Below are positions 62,927-64,000 of a stretch of DNA of 64,000 nt, one piece after another. A program made the position numbers and the translations under genes. How positions within the stretch are numbered: the first letter of the stretch is position 1; each line of letters opens with the position of its first letter. Origin of the DNA: Gammaproteobacteria bacterium (lineage in GTDB: Bacteria > Pseudomonadota > Gammaproteobacteria > Eutrophobiales > Eutrophobiaceae); the NCBI GenBank assembly GCA_028279365.1, contig JANQNX010000002.1:1-64000 (forward strand), given 5' to 3'. Under the pieces are notes generated by a model that worked only from the letters and a program-made list of their open reading frames with translations, was not told where the DNA came from and did no database searches.

Positions 62927-64000
62927 ATGAGTAAATTATTAATCAAGAAATGGCTCGTTGCCGTATTGGCATTAGGTCTTTCTGCATCAGTGGTGGCGAA
63001 CGATGAAGTTCGTAAGCTGAACGCAGATCCTAATTATTGGGCTTTCCCTGGTGGTGACTACAACAACTGGCGTTATACCGAGTTGAACCAAATCAACACG
63101 AAAAATGCTAGCAAAATTGTGACCGCCTGGACTTTTTCAACTGGTCGTTTACAAGGTCATGAAGGTGGTCCATTAGTATTGCCTACAAGCGCAACTGGCT
63201 TGCCACACGATACTTTATATATCCATTCTTCATTCCCTAATGACGTTTTCGCGATTAACCTGGATACGTTGAGCATCGTTTGGTTCCATGAGCCACAACA
63301 AGACGAAGCGGAAACCGTTCCAGTGATGTGTTGTGACATCGTTAACCGTGGTTTAGGTTATTCAATGGGTCAGATCTACCTGCAACAAGCTGATTCAACC
63401 TTGGTTGCGATGGATGCCAAGACCGGTAAGGTTAATTGGAGTGTTAAAAACGGCAGCGAAATCACTGGCGATTTGAACTCTAAAGAAGGTCGTGGCGTCG
63501 GTCCTGCTTCTGGTATGACCAACACCAACGCACCTCATCCGATTAAAGATAAAGTCATGACGGGTTGTTCTGGTGCTGAATTTGGTGTGCGTTGCTGGTT
63601 CGCAGCCTACAATGCCAAAGACGGTTCTCTAGCCTGGCGTGCTTTCAGCATGGGTCCTGACGAAGACATTCTGTTCGACGCGAATACTACCTCTTTAGGT
63701 AAGAAAGTCGGCAAGAACTCTTCTCTGAACACCTGGTGTTCAAACTCTGACTGGAAAGCACCTGCAACTGGTCCTAACAAGTGTAAAGGCTTGAGTGACC
63801 AGTGGAAATCAGGTGGTGGTTCTGTGTGGGGCTGGTGGCCAGCAGATTTTGAAGAAAATCTGGTGTTCTACGGTTCTGGTAACCCTTCAACCTGGAACCC
63901 GGTTGTACGTCCTGGCGACAACAAATGGTCGATGACTATTTTCGCACGTGACATCGACACCGGTGTGGCTCGTTGGGCTTACCAAATGACACCACATGAT
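62927..64000 (+). CDS. xoxF: XoxF-type PQQ methanol dehydrogenase, 5' part
   Basis: 358 codons up to the window edge. The strong AGGAGGAGG site stands two bases before TC-ATG. A signal peptide ends near SVVA-NDE (24). WTFSTGRLQGHEGGPLV, the ring disulfide Cys135-Cys136 (MCCDIVNRGL), the metal ligand Glu218 (GAEFGVR) and Asn319 (SGNPSTWN) are visible. STWNPVVRPGDNKWSMTIFARD and YQMTPHD resemble XoxF, where MxaF usually has a PAPWNETMRPGDNKW-type segment. The window stops just before the Asp that separates lanthanide (XoxF) from calcium (MxaF) enzymes. Residues about 271-291 are an insert with Cys271 and Cys286. It would oxidise methanol to formaldehyde or formate in the periplasm. Confidence 0.82.
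   Translation, partial: MSKLLIKKWLVAVLALGLSASVVANDEVRKLNADPNYWAFPGGDYNNWRYTELNQINTKNASKIVTAWTFSTGRLQGHEGGPLVLPTSATGLPHDTLYIHSSFPNDVFAINLDTLSIVWFHEPQQDEAETVPVMCCDIVNRGLGYSMGQIYLQQADSTLVAMDAKTGKVNWSVKNGSEITGDLNSKEGRGVGPASGMTNTNAPHPIKDKVMTGCSGAEFGVRCWFAAYNAKDGSLAWRAFSMGPDEDILFDANTTSLGKKVGKNSSLNTWCSNSDWKAPATGPNKCKGLSDQWKSGGGSVWGWWPADFEENLVFYGSGNPSTWNPVVRPGDNKWSMTIFARDIDTGVARWAYQMTPHD

Overview
The window comes from a moderately AT-rich gammaproteobacterium that is probably a methylotroph. Several gene orders match those of Escherichia coli and Pseudomonas: gloB-yafS-rnhA-dnaQ, surE-pcm-nlpD-rpoS, initiator tRNA-rimP-nusA-infB-rbfA-truB-rpsO-pnp, rpsP-rimM-trmD-rplS, and hldE-hldD-waaA. Two PQQ dehydrogenases are present, and one is a XoxF-type methanol dehydrogenase with a very strong ribosome binding site. 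This points to a methanol-oxidising lineage such as Methylophaga or a relative. The genus is an inference from gene content only.

Layout. 1-4.3 kb: an accessory locus on the minus strand with a VCBS/ASPIC protein, a small secreted protein and an RHS-repeat protein that runs off the left edge. 4.5-14.3 kb: housekeeping genes (MFS transporter, apt, a Tag-like glycosylase, greB, aas, mltD, gloB, a yafS-like methyltransferase, rnhA, dnaQ). 14.3-15.5 kb: a very AT-rich HNH-like gene between two inverted copies of a hairpin repeat. 15.5-25.4 kb: grxD, an orphan hydantoinase B, sodB, argD-argF, surE-pcm-nlpD-rpoS, an Mth938-like gene, adk and a lysine-rich histone H1-like gene. 25.5-33.3 kb: mrcB with a TPR lipoprotein (LpoP candidate), an isolated fliK/flhB-like pair, a pentapeptide protein and the complete AmmeMemoRadiSam set.

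33.3-42.3 kb: the initiator-tRNA/translation operon. Two degenerate initiator-tRNA copies precede the tRNA, and a promoter plus attenuator-like hairpin precedes rimP. 42.5-45.8 kb: a vWA lipoprotein, an ECF sigma factor and a membrane protein. 45.9-51.6 kb: a peroxiredoxin-glutaredoxin fusion, a PQQ dehydrogenase with a coupled unknown gene, a bile-acid-symporter-family transporter, a lipoprotein and 5-formyl-THF cyclo-ligase. 51.8-62 kb: ribosomal and tRNA-modification genes, xerD, an orphan GspE-type ATPase, dsbC, a DUF3108 protein and inner-core LPS synthesis. 62-64 kb: a small Cys-containing secreted protein, a 552-base regulatory-looking gap with two dyads, and the 5' part of the XoxF gene.

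No CRISPR array, intact insertion sequence or prophage was recognised. The least explained elements are the RHS/VCBS locus, the inverted-repeat cassette, the degenerate tRNA repeats, the AmmeMemoRadiSam genes and the region upstream of xoxF.
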